Positions 32,967 to 47,070 of a stretch of DNA of 64,000 nucleotides are shown piece after piece. Under the pieces are notes generated by a model, which had not been told where the DNA came from, searched no databases, and worked only from the letters and a program-made list of their open reading frames with translations. Location of the stretch: positions 31,794,762 to 31,858,761 of the forward strand of contig CM064485.1 in NCBI GenBank assembly GCA_032716605.1, written 5' to 3'. Position 1 is the first letter of the stretch. The number at the start of each line of letters is the position of its first letter. Both the position numbers and the translations under genes were made by a program. This stretch comes from Paralithodes platypus (lineage: Eukaryota; Arthropoda; Malacostraca; Decapoda; Lithodidae).

Positions 32967-33030
32967 GGCTTGGAGGACAAGGAGGTGTTTGTTACGCGGT
33001 TTGTGGGGAGTGTGGGGGGGGGGGGGAGTG
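32930..33030. repeat. (GA)n and poly-G low-complexity tract
   Basis: (GA)n at about 32930-32955 runs into a 13-nt G run; a second G run lies near 33016-33026. It sits immediately 5' of the LINE ORF1. Confidence 0.85.
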
Positions 33031-34347
33031 CCACTCGTTTACACTCGTTATGTTTAAACTTTAAGTAACTTTAAGTAACACTTTCAATAATTATCTTATG
33101 AAACAGAATTCTCACTGCCCTAACCACTTTTCCCGTTTTGGTCGACTGTTTAGCGGAATATACGGCACTCTAGGAAAATAACGAACTTTCCAGGCTACCT
33201 ATATATAGTATCTATTTTAATTTTCATATTTTACCTATCAACTTGATTCAACACTGCTCAGGTTCGAATTTTCACCACATTTGGTTGCGTGGGAGATCTT
33301 TCTCTCCAATAACGTCACTTCTAACCTGCGATATGGTCGAGAAATAATCTGCACTGATTTAATTTGTTTATTTATATATTGTTTTTCTCCGTTTGCTATT
33401 ATTTACGATTTTTGTTTTGTCGGTACCCTTTGCTGTCGAGGTTAAGTTTCGCTTTTGGTAAAATCGTATAGAGGGAGGGGAGGGGACGTGTCCAGGAGAG
33501 CCAGGGGATATATGTGTTTATGGTCTTTGCGGTCACACCGAGGGTATTTTGTTTACAGCATACGTCCTGTTCCCAAGCTAAAAGTTAAAAGTTCCCCTGA
33601 CTTTAATTCTCTGTATTATACTTTCCTAGTTTATTTACGTGATATACGATGTTCACTATCACTTTTAACTTAGGCTTCCTATTTTCCCATAGCCCTGTTT
33701 GATTTCATAGGACTATATAGCTAACACTTTGCTTTGGGACGTAACGGTTTTTTCTTTCCCTTCTTCTTTCCACCCGCCTTATGGGCCTGCCCTAGGCCTG
33801 TCCTAGACCAGCGCCGTGGCACTGCTGTAGGAGTTAACGGATTTTTTCTCCAAAACGCGTATATCTCTCCAGATATTTTATCAATCGGTTCGATTTTGCA
33901 CTTCACAGGACCGCGACACTACGTTTGTTTTTGTGTGTGATTTTTTAAAAGTTTAATCACCAGTATCCCGCGGGATAGTCGAAAAATCCCGGACCGCGAC
34001 GGACGTGACCCTCCTCTCTGACTGACTCTTACTAAAACTATACCAAATCAGTGCCAAGTTATTTGCCAGTCCCATAAGCCAAATCAGTGTAACTATGCTC
34101 TTTTAGTGCCAATTTATCTGTCAGAACTAGAAGCCAAAGGAGATTAATCATGTCATATCGTTGCCGAGTTAGTTCTATCATGTTCGTCACTGAAAAGTAA
34201 TAATTTTGTTATATATTGTCACATTAGTCCCACTGTGCTATACCATTGCCAAGTTATCTTACAGTAGCATATTGTCTAGGTACTTCCTCCACCAGTGCCT
34301 CATTGTCTTTTAGTGCCAGAGCTCCTGGTTAATTCCATCAGGCTGTA
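33031..34347. other. Intergenic DNA, degenerate repeats in the right part
   Basis: No gene recognised. From about 34035 to 34325, words such as TTAGTGCCAATTTATCTGTC, ATACCATTGCCAAGTTATCT and CAGTGCCAAGTTATTTGCC recur irregularly, suggesting an old satellite-like repeat. The BEL/Pao element inserted just after it. Confidence 0.4.
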
Positions 34348-34352
34348 TTTCC
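34348..34352 (+). repeat. BEL/Pao target site duplication, left (TTTCC)
   Basis: TTTCC precedes the left LTR and is repeated immediately after the right LTR at 41711-41715. A 5-bp duplication is normal for BEL/Pao integrases. Confidence 0.9.
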
Positions 34353-34920
34353 TGTCGGGAATAGGGTAATGATCCCGACAGGTTTTGGGTCCAATAGGAC
34401 ATTTGAATTTGGCGGTATCGTATCGCTTGTACGATTTCGGCTGGTTCTTTGTGTATTGTAGTTTATTCTTAAGTTAGGTTAAATATTAACTGTAATGTAT
34501 AAATATCTACATCAGCTCTAGATGTATTATGAAACCAAGTTATGGGTTATAATTATTATGAGCCCGCAGCCATATGTAATTTCGCGAAGCGATCGGAGGC
34601 CGGCCGGGCAGTCTCTCAAACAACACCGTACAGTCAACATCTCCTCCCCCGGCCCTGATTCAACCCACAGTTCATCATGTGCTACAACTACTAATAATAT
34701 TAACAACAGTCCTACATCACCAGTCCTCTAAGCTAAGTTCATTGTATCGATATTGTATTATGTGAACATTCCTACATGTCATGCAATTGAACTAGCCGTG
34801 TGTGGGGGACTGGATTACACCCATCAACGACTACGTCGTTGGTAAATATATTATAACTATTTGTTGGGATATTTCATGTACCAGTGATATGTAATTTAAC
34901 CTTTATCTAAATTCCCGACA
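34353..34920 (+). repeat. BEL/Pao left LTR
   Basis: Begins TGTCGGGAAT and ends ATTCCCGACA. An inverted TGTCGGGA/TCCCGACA pair also lies within the first 28 nt. A 69-codon ORF recurs in both LTRs and is not supported as a gene. The sequence after it starts AATATTGGTCCTTCGTGCC, where the primer-binding site should lie; the tRNA was not identified. Confidence 0.95.
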
Positions 34921-35744
34921 AATATTGGTCCTTCGTGCCCTAAAGCTTCCTTACCGTAGTCCCGTTTTGTTTGCTTCCTTGACGCTTGTGGGCTTACAAA
35001 TGGCTGCCGCCTCGCGCGTTGTTGGCCGACTGCCGTTCCCTAGTTTACACCCAGCTTCTTCCCTCATGTTTTTTACCATTTAGGTGCCGTCTCTATCTTT
35101 TTTGGGACTAGTTTCCAGGTTTTTTTGGGCGTGTGATCCTTGGCGTTTTTTGGTGGGTTAGCTGGGCTGGTGATTGGGGTAGGGGTAATTTCGTCGGGCG
35201 CCATTTCGCGCTCATAGGCTAGGCTGGGCAGTCTAGGCCTGCAGGTGTCTGTGGTGGCTATTCATTTCGCTTTGGTGGTGTGCCTGTTGTGTTAATTGTG
35301 TTTTGTCATTGTGAGACTCTTTATTAATTTTGCTGGTGGGGAGGGTTCTCATGTGACCTTTTATATTTCAATTTCATAATAGCCTAGGCCTAGTTGCTTA
35401 CAGTGGCGGTCATGAGTGTCGGTCTTTGTTAATTCCTAAGCGATTGACAGTTAATAGTCAGACCTCATGATTGTAGCTTAACCAACTAGGCTTACCTATA
35501 AAGGGCTTACAATAATTAGTGCTTCACCTTACCCTTTCTTTTAATGGATTTAGTATTTAATTATTTTGTCTAGTTAGATAATTTCCTTTCGATAGTTTAT
35601 ATTAAGGGGGATGTAAGTATTATGTAATTCTTTTTGAGTAAATTTCTTAAGTAATGGGAGTTTGCCGCTGTTGATTCCTAAGAGATTAACGGTTTGTAGT
35701 CTGACCTCATTGTAGTTTAAGTTGCTTAAAATTAGACCTTAACG
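34921..35744 (+). promoter_or_regulatory. BEL/Pao 5' untranslated leader
   Basis: 824 nt between LTR and gag with no ORF. A diverged ~60-bp direct repeat occurs at about 35430-35490 and 35665-35725 (ATTCCTAAGCGATT / ATTCCTAAGAGATT, then GTCAGACCTCAT / GTCTGACCTCAT), of unknown role. Confidence 0.6.
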
Positions 35745-37010
35745 ATGACAGATTTAAAGAAACTTAAGATTCTTAAGGGAGGGATGAAGGGAAGTTTAAA
35801 TAGATGTTTAAGAGATCTTGATGAATTTTTAATAAGTGCTACGGCTGATCAAATTAAGGGTAAATTCGCTACTGTTACTAAATCGCTAGCTACTTATGAT
35901 AATTATGCTCAGCAGGTATATGGTTTATTGACAGTTACTGACGATGTGGAAGAAGAAATGTCGGCAGATCTTGAGTACTTTGAGGATGTTAATACAGCCT
36001 TAGCCAGACTATCTTCCACCCAAGAATCAACCTCTGTTAAGGATACCGGTACACCAAAGGCGACTGGTTTTAACCTGCCGAAGCTTACTTTGCCTACCTA
36101 TTCCGGGGATTCGGCTACCTGGACTGGATTTTGGGATATTTTTGAGTGTTCCGTCCATCATAATAAAACACTCACATCCATCCAAAGGTTCACATATCTC
36201 CGTGGTCAATTGAAAGGGGAGGCATTGAAGTTAGTCGATGGGTACAAGCTAGAAGCTACCAGCTACGAGTCTGCAGTGGAGTTGCTGAAGAGAACTTACG
36301 GGAGAGTGGAAGTCATCAAGACCGCGTTAATTACTAAGTTCTTCACGCTAGATCCTCCATTCTATGATGTGACGGCCCTAAAGGATTACTATGCCTCCTT
36401 TGAGAGCCTCCTCCGAACTATGGAGACAATGGCCGTCACCAAGGAGGAGATATTTAGTGTGAATATCTTGAATAAAATACCCTCTCCCCTAAGGGAAATC
36501 TTAAGACGACAACTAAGCGACTCTCCACTAAACTTGGAAGCGTTGGTGCAGGTGTACCAGACTGAAGTCTTCAATATGGAGAGTACTGGACACTACCGAC
36601 AAGTGGAGATGTCGCCATCTACTGCAGCTTTCCCGGTACAGACTTCTCCTAAACAGAAAAGGCCAATATCATTAGTTTGTAAGTTGTGCAGTGTCCACGG
36701 TCATCTGTGGTATCAGTGTCCTAAGTATCCTAAGGCTACACAGAAGATTGGCAAGGCTAAATCGCTTAAGTTATGTACCAGCTGTCTGGCAAGAGACCAC
36801 TTCAACAGTACCTGCACCAATTCCTACATCAAACCTTGTAAGTATTGCAAGGGGAAACATTGGTTTTCCCTTTGCACCCAGTCTGATCGGCACGACGGCA
36901 AAGAAAAGGGAGAACCCCCAAAGAGTCACATGAGAAAGGTAAGAGCGAGGGTGATAAAGTATCTGCCATGTCCATTGCTTCTCGAGAATGTCAATTGCTT
37001 CCTACTATGA
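35745..37010 (+). CDS. BEL/Pao Gag polyprotein
   Basis: 421 codons from the first ATG after the leader. The capsid-like region at residues ~110-285 has the FNLPKLTLPTYSGDSATWTG block typical of BEL Gag (DUF1759). Three Cys/His knuckles follow near residues 312, 343 and 363 (CKLCSVHGHLWYQC, CTSCLARDHFNSTC, CKYCKGKHWFSLC), which would bind RNA during particle assembly. The gag frame runs past the conserved region and ends with an unrelated tail after residue ~395. Two -1 slippery-type heptamers at 36905-36923 would connect it to pol. Many BEL elements have a single gag-pol ORF, so an indel is the alternative explanation. Confidence 0.9.
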   Translation: MTDLKKLKILKGGMKGSLNRCLRDLDEFLISATADQIKGKFATVTKSLATYDNYAQQVYGLLTVTDDVEEEMSADLEYFEDVNTALARLSSTQESTSVKDTGTPKATGFNLPKLTLPTYSGDSATWTGFWDIFECSVHHNKTLTSIQRFTYLRGQLKGEALKLVDGYKLEATSYESAVELLKRTYGRVEVIKTALITKFFTLDPPFYDVTALKDYYASFESLLRTMETMAVTKEEIFSVNILNKIPSPLREILRRQLSDSPLNLEALVQVYQTEVFNMESTGHYRQVEMSPSTAAFPVQTSPKQKRPISLVCKLCSVHGHLWYQCPKYPKATQKIGKAKSLKLCTSCLARDHFNSTCTNSYIKPCKYCKGKHWFSLCTQSDRHDGKEKGEPPKSHMRKVRARVIKYLPCPLLLENVNCFLL

Positions 37011-39274
37011 TGCTGCCAGTAGTGGGGAGTAATAACAATACTATAATGACGCGCACCTTACTTGACCAGTGCTCACAGAGGTCATTCGTTCTGCGGTCAT
37101 CATTACCCCAGCTCAAGTGTACCAGCAAGGGTCAAGAGAATTTGCGTCTCCATGGTTTCACTGGTGAAATAGATTCCAGTGACTATGATATTGTGGAGAT
37201 TTCATATGTTTATAGAAAAAAGGTATGTCCCATCAAGGCTGTTGTGGTCGACACACTACCCAGTTTCTATATAGCATCAGAGATTCAACCACATTTGAAA
37301 TATCTCAGAAGCAAGGGGTATAAACTGGCTGATGATCAACTCTCTGCTAACAATGGTATTATGCTACTGGTCGGAGCTGATTATTACTACGACCTGGTTC
37401 ACCCTGGATATCGGCGGGTAGATAAGCTTATAATGCTCCCCACGATCCAAGGGTATGCCATTTCTGGATCCTATGCCACTTCCTCTAAAGACACACAGGT
37501 GGAGGTGGTTACGGTCCTCAAGGTAGCAGTAAGCCCCATAGATAAATATATTAGGCCAAATGTGACTGATAATACATGTACTGATATAGATAAGCTATGG
37601 GACTTGGACAATATTGGAATTGACCTACATGAACTTGATCGTGAGTCCAAGCTAGCGTTAAGCTCGTATGAAGAGAATGTAACGTATGACTCTGGCAGAG
37701 GTCAGTATGTGGTAAGGCTCCCTTGGAATGATAACAAGAGTAAATTACCTACTAATTTCCATCTAGCACTTGGTAGGTTACGTGGCCTTCAGAAGCAGTT
37801 TGTCAAGGATCCAAGTTATTGCGAGACTTATGCGGCAGTTTTGGCCGAGCAGGTACAACGTGGATTTGTGGAGAGAGTAGATCTCAGTGAGTATGGGGAT
37901 GACATCCATTACCTTGCTCACCATGGGATTAAAAAGGACAGTTCCACCACTCCTGTTCGTATTGTGTATGATTGCTCTGCTAAATCCAGTGATCGCTCCT
38001 ATAGCCTGAATGATTGTCTGTACACGGGTCCGTCCCTGGTCTCTGATCTAGCGCAAATTATGTTGCGCTTCAGATGTCATAAGTTTGCATGGGTCGCCGA
38101 TATTGAGAAGGCCTTCCTGATGCTTCAACTCCATCGTGAAGACAGGGACTCGACAAGATTTTTATGGCCACGGGACCCAATGGATCTAGATTCGGAGTAT
38201 CTGGTCTACAGGTTCAGAGTCGTCTTATTCGGGGCGACCTGTTCCCAGTTCCTTCTCAACGCTACTATCTTGCGTCATCTTGAGGAGGCTGGACTAGATC
38301 CTGACTTCAAGAATGAGATCAAGCAGGGGATCTATGTGGACAATCTTCAAGGCACCGGAGACAATGAAGATTTATTGCTCAAGAGATGCTGGGAGATCCG
38401 CGATATATTTGCCAAGGCTCATTTATACTTAAGAGAATGGGCCACTAATAGTGATCTTTTGAAAGGTCAAATTGCTTCTGACGGTGTAGCTACTGAGAAT
38501 AGTGAGGTGAAGTTTTTAGGCCACAAATGGGACACTACCACAGATTGTATATCCTTCTGCCACACCCCATGCGGCAGTGAGCTTATGACCAAGCGAAACT
38601 GCTTAAGCTTGTCAGCGAGGTTGTTTGATCCCCTAGGTTTTTTGCTGCCTGTAACAATCCGTGCTCGTATGTTTTTACAGCAACTGTGGCGGCTAAAACT
38701 AGATTGGGATACGCCCCTCCCGATTGGGTTACAAGATACTTGGCGGTTGATTCGGTCGGACCTTTCCACATGTTGCAAGGTCCAACTTAATCGTCAGGTT
38801 ATTAGTGGTCAACAGGTGGATCTACATGCCTTTTCTGATGCTAGTAATAGTGCGTACGGTACTGTCATATACATATGCAATGGTAGTGTAGCGACGCTGG
38901 CTATAGCGAAGGCCAAAGTAGCCCCTATAAAGAAAATTACAGTTCCTAAATTAGAACTTACTGCATTGCTTCTGTCTGCTCGTCTAATAAAGTTTACACT
39001 GGATGCTTATGCAGACATACTACAGATTAATAACGTCTATGTCTGGAGCGACAGTCAAATAGCGCTTTCATGGGTACACAGCCAGAAAGTGTTACCTGTT
39101 TATGTTTCTAATCGCACTGATGAGATTCATGACTTAGTTCCTACAGCTACATTTCGCTATGTGAGCACCAGGGATAACCCCAGTGACATCATTTCACGGG
39201 GGGATCTCGGCACAGCAGTTTATGTCTTCCTCTATTTGGTGGCATGGACCTCCATGGCTTACATCTCCAACTGA
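36887..39274 (+). pseudogene. BEL/Pao Pol part 1: protease, reverse transcriptase, RNase H
   Basis: The frame is open from 36887; its first ATG is at 36968. The aspartic protease is marked by TLLDQCSQRSF, where the usual small residue after Asp is replaced by Gln-Cys, a possible defect. The RT contains VRIVYDCSAKS, FAWVADIEKAFLMLQ, FRVVLFGATCSQFLLN and IYVDNLQGTGD, with YVDN in the catalytic position. RNase H follows: HAFSDASNSAYG, VPKLELTALLL, VWSDSQIALSWVH and TRDNPSD, with the acidic residues present. The frame then departs from homology at a six-G run (39198-39203), and the real continuation (IWWHGPPWL, integrase) is in the +1 frame. This is a break or sequencing error in an otherwise intact young copy. 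Confidence 0.9.
36905..36923 (+). promoter_or_regulatory. Candidate -1 ribosomal frameshift site (gag to pol)
   Basis: Two X-XXY-YYZ heptamers lie in gag phase: A-AAG-GGA at 36905-36911 and C-CCA-AAG at 36917-36923. A -1 slip at either enters the pol frame, which is closed upstream by a TGA at 36884 and open downstream to 39274. No clear downstream hairpin or pseudoknot was found by eye. Confidence 0.4.
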
Positions 39275-41078
39275 ATGGCCTCAGGATTTCAGGGGATGCA
39301 TATCTGATCCTCCAAGTCGGCCTCAAGATCATGTGTTAAGTAGTTCGAATGTGAGTACTACACATCAGGATAACAAGTTGGTAGAGTGCGAACGTTACGG
39401 CAGCTATGATCAAGTAATACGGGTATTTGCATGGATATACCGTTTCATTAACAACATGAGAAGTCGGGCTCACGGGTCTTTCCTTAGTGAAGATTCGAAG
39501 CATATCAGACTCCATGAAGTTAGATCAGCAGAAGCAAAACTAATATGTTTAGTACAAAGGGAATCTTATCCTACTGAACATCAAATCCTGAGCAAGGAGT
39601 CAAAGGCCAAACCCTCAAACTTAATGAGGCAGCTAGGATTATATATGGAAGGAGGCATAATTAAGTGTAGAGGCAGGATACAAAAGGCGGACATTATTGA
39701 TTCTGCGAAATATCCTGTCCTCCTTAGCTCCTCTCATTTGATTACCAAACTGTTGATTCGCCAATGCCATAGGACCTGCCTACATTTTGGCGTAAATTAT
39801 GTTCTGGCGTATATGCGACAACGTTGGTGGATCCCTAAGATGCGACAAGCAATTAAAGGGATCCACAATAGCTGTACGATCTGTAAAAGATTACAGGGTA
39901 AGCCTTACTCCCCAGTTGATCTACCTCCCTTACCTGAGTTCAGGGTACAAAGGACTGAACCATTTCAGGTAACCGGGGTGGACTACACCGGAGCGATTCA
40001 TGTTAGGGAATCGCCCGGTACTATCATAAAAGTATATGCCGTTCTATTCACATGTGCGGTAACCAGAGCGATTCATATTGAATTGATTGACGACCTATCC
40101 AGTGAGGGATTTTTGCATACTCTAAGACACTTTGCAGGTCGCAATGGTTTCCCTCAAATTATTATGAGCGATAATGCGACTTGTTTTGTCGGGGCCTCTA
40201 AATATCTCCAGAGTTTAATGGATGACCCGCAGGTTGTGGCTACCCTCACTGGAAAGGGTTGTCAGTGGAGATTTATACCAGCACGTGCACCATGGTTCGG
40301 GGCAATTTGGGAGAGAACTATCGGTATCGTCAAATCTGCCATGAAGAAGGTATTAGGAAGGGCACTGGTGACCAGACGGGAGTTGCAAACCATCTTAATA
40401 GAAATTGAGATGTCAGTCAACGACAGGCCCTTGACCTATACCTCGGCAGATGTTGACGACCTCTTGCCCATTTCGCCTTCTATGCTAACACGTGGACGAA
40501 CCCTTAATACCTTTCCTAGATCGTCCGTCAATGACGAAGATCTGCACGACCCTACGTTCGGCAATGCTGACGCCACACGTCGTCGCTTCCAGTATGTAAA
40601 CAAGGTGTCCGACGATCTATGGAAACGGTGGACCCAAGAATATTTGCTGTCTCTTCGCGAGCGTCACTCTCATAAGATCAAAGGGACGAATCAACGATGG
40701 CCTCGTATTGGGGATATCGTCCTGATTCATGATGAGCGTCCTAGGTTATTTTGGAAGCTTGGGAGGATTATCGATTTGTTCCAGGGCATTGATGGTCTTA
40801 TAAGGGTTGCTAGAATACGAACTTCGACTGGGGTTACTACTCGCCCAGTCGTAAGGTTATATCCCCTGGAGCAGGATGTAGAACTGCCGGATGATCCTGG
40901 CGTCTCTACTGATACCCCTCCGCGGGAGAATGCTGGTGACAGTGCTCCTCAAGGTGGGGTAGCTGATAATGAGAAGGATGATCCTCCTCAGGCTTCAGGT
41001 GGCGCTCGTCCCAAAAGGAGGGCGGCTATGAGTTCCGTGGATCTTTGGAGATCAAAGATCAAACTAGGTGATCTTTGA
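39183..41078 (+). pseudogene. BEL/Pao Pol part 2: integrase and C-terminal domain
   Basis: Open in the gag frame; the homologous part begins after the six-G run at about 39203 (ISAQQFMSSSIWWHGPPWL). The HHCC zinc domain lies near residues 193-240 (CHRTCLHFGVNY, HNSCTICKRLQG). The DDE core has D in TGVDYTG (~265), D in MSDNATCFVGAS (~327) and E in IWERTIGIVKSAM (~376). The C-terminal region WPRIGDIVLIHDE ... RLYPLE matches DUF5641 of BEL integrases. It inserts the cDNA into the genome. The visible ATG at 39183 is unlikely to be used; the protein would come from Pol fused upstream if the frameshift were absent. Confidence 0.9.
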
Positions 41079-41143
41079 CTTCGATGTCCTTTTTTTGTTC
41101 TCTGTATATAGCTCCTGTATATCATTTTTGGTGGCGGGCAATA

Positions 41144-41710
41144 TGTCGGGAATAGGGTAATGATCCCGACAGGTTTTGGTCCAATAGGGCATTTGAATTT
41201 GGCGGTATCGTATCGCTTGTACGATTTCGGCTGGTTCTTTGTGTATTGTAGTTTATTCTTAAGTTAGATTAAATATTAACTGTAATGTATAAATATCTAC
41301 ATCAGCTCTAGATGTATTATGAAACCAAGTTATGGGTTATAATTATTATGAGCCCGCAGCCATATGTAATTTCGCGAAGCGATCGGAGGCCGGCCGGGCA
41401 GTCTCTCAAACAACACCGTACAGTCAACATCTCCTCCCCCGGCCCTGATTCAACCCACAGTTCATCATGTGCTACAACTACTAATAATATTAACAACAGT
41501 CCTACATCACCAGTCCTCTAAGCTAAGTTCATTGTATCGATATTGTATTATGTGAACATTCCTACATGTCATGCAATTGAACTAGCCGTGTGTGGGGGAC
41601 TGGATTACACCCATCAACGACTATGTCGTTGGTAAATATATTATAACTATTTGTTGGGATATTTCATGTACCAGTGATATGTAATTTAACCTTTATCTAA
41701 ATTCCCGACA
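41144..41710 (+). repeat. BEL/Pao right LTR
   Basis: 567 bp, TGTCGGGAAT to ATTCCCGACA, with about four differences from the left LTR (one missing G near 41179, plus single changes). A G-rich segment, GGTGGCGGGCAATA, precedes it in the polypurine-tract position. Followed by TTTCC. Confidence 0.95.
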
Positions 41711-41809
41711 TTTCCCTTACGAAATTATATTAAGTGTAATATGCTTGATCATGTCAATCTCGAGCTTGCTTTCAACAACAACATTGATCAAATGAATCAT
41801 ACTGTCTCC

Positions 41810-43789
41810 AAGTGTTCTATTAGCACCAATGCTTCCGGTGAGTTATACCTTGTTGAGTACCGGTGTGAGGTTGATACTGATGACCGCATAGTGCCACATA
41901 AGTGTTCTATTAGCACCAATGCTTCCGGTGAGTTATACCTTGTTGAGTACCGGTGTGAGGTTGATACTGATGACTGCATAGTGCCACATAAGTGTTCTAT
42001 TAGCATCAATGCTTCCGGTGAGTTATACCTTGTTGAGTACCGGTGTGAGATTGATACTGATGACCGCATAGTGCCACATAAGTGTTCTATTAGCACCAAT
42101 GCTTCCGGTGAGTTATACCTTGTTGAGTACCGGTGTGAGGTTGATACTGATGACCGCATAGTGCCACATAAGTGTTCTATTAGCACCAATGCTTCCGGTG
42201 AGTTATACCTTGTTGAGTACCGGTGTGAGGTTGATACTGATGACTGCATAGTGCCACATAAGTGTTCTATTAGCACCAATGCTTCCGGTGAGTTATACCT
42301 TGTTGAGTACCGGTGTGAGATTGATACTGATGACCGCATAGTGCCACATAAGTGTTCTATTAGCACCAATGCTTCCGGTGAGTTATACCTTGTTGAGTAC
42401 CGGTGTGAGGTTGATACTGATGACCGCATAGTGCCACATAAGTGTTCTATTAGCACCAATGCTTCCGGTGAGTTATACCTTGTTGAGTACCGGTGTGAGG
42501 TTGATACTGATGACCGCATAGTGCCACATAAGTGTTCTATTAGCACCAATGCTTCCGGTGAGTTATACCTTGTTGAGTACCGGTGTGAGGTTGATACTGA
42601 TGACCGCATAGTGCCACATAAGTGTTCTATTAGCACCAATGCTTCCGGTGAGTTATACCTTGTTGAGTACCAGTGTGAGGTTGATACTGATGACCGCATA
42701 GTGCCACATAAGTGTTCTATTAGCACCAATGCTTCCGGTGAGTTATACCTTGTTGAGTACCGGTGTGAGGTTGATACTGATGACCGCATAGTGCCACATA
42801 AGTGTTCTATTAGCACCAATGCTTCTGGTGAGTTATACCTTGTTGAGTACCGGTGTGAGATTGATACTGATGACCGCATAGTGCCACATAAGTGTTCTAT
42901 TAGCACCAATGCTTCCGGTGAGTTATACCTTGTTGAGTACCGGTGTGAGGTTGATACTGATGACCGCATAGTGCCACATAAGTGTTCTATTAGCACCAAT
43001 GCTTCCGGTGAGTTATACCTTGTTGAGTACCGGTGTGAGGTTGATACTGATGACCGCATAGTGCCACATAAGTGTTCTATTAGCACCAATGCTTCCGGTG
43101 AGTTATACCTTGTTGAGTACCGGTGTGAGGTTGATACTGATGACCGCATAGTGCCACATAAGTGTTCTATTAGCACCAATGCTTCCGGTGAGTTATACAT
43201 TGTTGAGTACCGGTGTGAGGTTGATACTGATGACTGCATAGTGCCACATAAGTGTTCTATTAGCACCAATGCTTCCGGTGAGTTATACCTTGTTGAGTAC
43301 CGGTGTGAGGTTGATACTGATGACCGCATAGTGCCACATAAGTGTTCTATTAGCACCAATGCTTCCGGTGAGTTATACCTTGTTGAGTACCGGTGTGAGG
43401 TTGATACTGATGACCGCATAGTGCCACATAAGTGTTCTATTAGCACCAATGCTTCCGGTGAGTTATACATTGTTGAGTACCGGTGTGAGGTTGATACTGA
43501 TGACCGCATAGTGCCACATAAGTGTTCTATTAGCACCAATGCTTCCGGTGAGTTATACCTTGTTGAGTACCGGTGTGAGGTTGATACTGATGACCGCATA
43601 GTGCCACATAAGTGTTCTATTAGCACCAATGCTTCCGGTGAGTTATACCTTGTTGAGTACCGGTGTGAGGTTGATACTGATGACCGCATAGTGCCACATA
43701 AGTGTTCTATTAGCACCAATGCTTCCGGTGAGTTATACCTTGTTGAGTACCGGTGTGAGGTTGATACTGATGACCGCATAGTGCCACAT
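41810..43789. repeat. 90-bp minisatellite, 22 units, open in one frame on each strand
   Basis: Exactly 22 head-to-tail 90-bp units, ending at 43789. Because 90 is a multiple of 3, the plus strand stays open for 706 codons (41741-43861). Each unit translates to 30 residues including KCSISTNASGELYL and DTDDRIVPH. The minus strand also stays open for 660 codons. Unit differences are few. Of the six variable sites I see, five change the plus-strand amino acid (R/C, V/I, T/I, R/Q, L/I) and one is silent, and several are CpG transitions. That pattern argues against protein-level selection. Units 1-3 and 4-6 share the same variant order, suggesting a 270-bp duplication step. Confidence 0.95.
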
Positions 43790-45476
<1,687 letters not shown>

Positions 45477-45775
45477 CATTCTGCTGGGGGCCTTGTTTTC
45501 ATTCTGCTGGGGGCATTTTTTTCATTCTGCTGGGGGCCTTGTTTTCATTCTGCTGGGGGCCTTGTTTTCATTCTACTGGGGGCCTTGTTTTCATTCTACT
45601 GGGGGCCTTGTTTTCATTCTACTGGGGGCCTGGTTTTCATTCTGCTGGGGTCCTTGTTTTCATTCTGCTGGGGTCCTTGTTTTCATTCTGCTGGGGGCCT
45701 TGTTTTCATTCTGCTGGGGGCCTTGTTTTCATTCTGCTGGGGGCCTTGTTTTAATTCTGCTAGGGGCTTTGTTTT
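45477..45775. repeat. 23-bp minisatellite, 13 units
   Basis: The unit is CATTCTGCTGGGGGCC plus TTGTTTT, with CTGCTGG/CTACTGG and GGGGGCC/GGGGTCC variants. The period of 23 opens all three plus frames, giving unreal 86-214 codon ORFs. Confidence 0.95.
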
Positions 45776-45892
45776 CCCAACTATATTTCGTGTCCCGACC
45801 TGGAGAGAGCCTTCTGCTTTGCTATCCTTACTTTCCACTTTGTAGCAAATTCTATGTTAGCATTAACTCTGGACTGCCTAGTAGGGACTGCA

Positions 45893-47070
<1,178 letters not shown>

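Larger units (their letters stand above)
28692..33010 (-). mobile_element. Nearly full-length CR1-like LINE (about 4.3 kb)
   Basis: A minus-strand element with ORF1 (31731-32913) and ORF2 (28897-31758). Its 3' UTR contains the GCGGCGAACACATC block, followed by an (ATCTAAAGGTA)-type repeat tail on the minus strand (plus-strand 28692-28717). The tail type and PHD-containing ORF1 fit the CR1 group. The 5' boundary is uncertain and set near a (GA)n and G-run region at 32930-33030. Related 3' ends occur at 20521 (minus) and 62573 (plus), so the family is multicopy. The copy is inactivated by several frameshifts. Confidence 0.8.
34353..41710 (+). mobile_element. BEL/Pao LTR retrotransposon, structurally complete (7.36 kb)
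   Basis: Two LTRs (568 and 567 bp, about 3 substitutions and one 1-nt indel between them) enclose gag and pol in the order gag, protease, RT, RNase H, integrase, and the TTTCC target duplication is intact. The near-identical LTRs mean a recent insertion. Coding is split into three frame segments: gag, then a -1 step, then a +1 step at a six-G run. Domain order and signature motifs are those of BEL/Pao. No env-like ORF was seen. Confidence 0.95.

Noticed and set aside
32629..33064. Plus-strand ORFs of 140-142 codons
   Set aside because: Antisense to the LINE ORF1 and running into (GA)n and G runs.
34522..34731. 69-codon ORF present in both BEL LTRs
   Set aside because: Identical because the LTRs are identical; no domain or expected LTR-encoded protein in BEL/Pao.
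41797..43779. 660-codon minus-strand ORF
   Set aside because: Shadow of the 90-bp array; openness follows from a period divisible by three.
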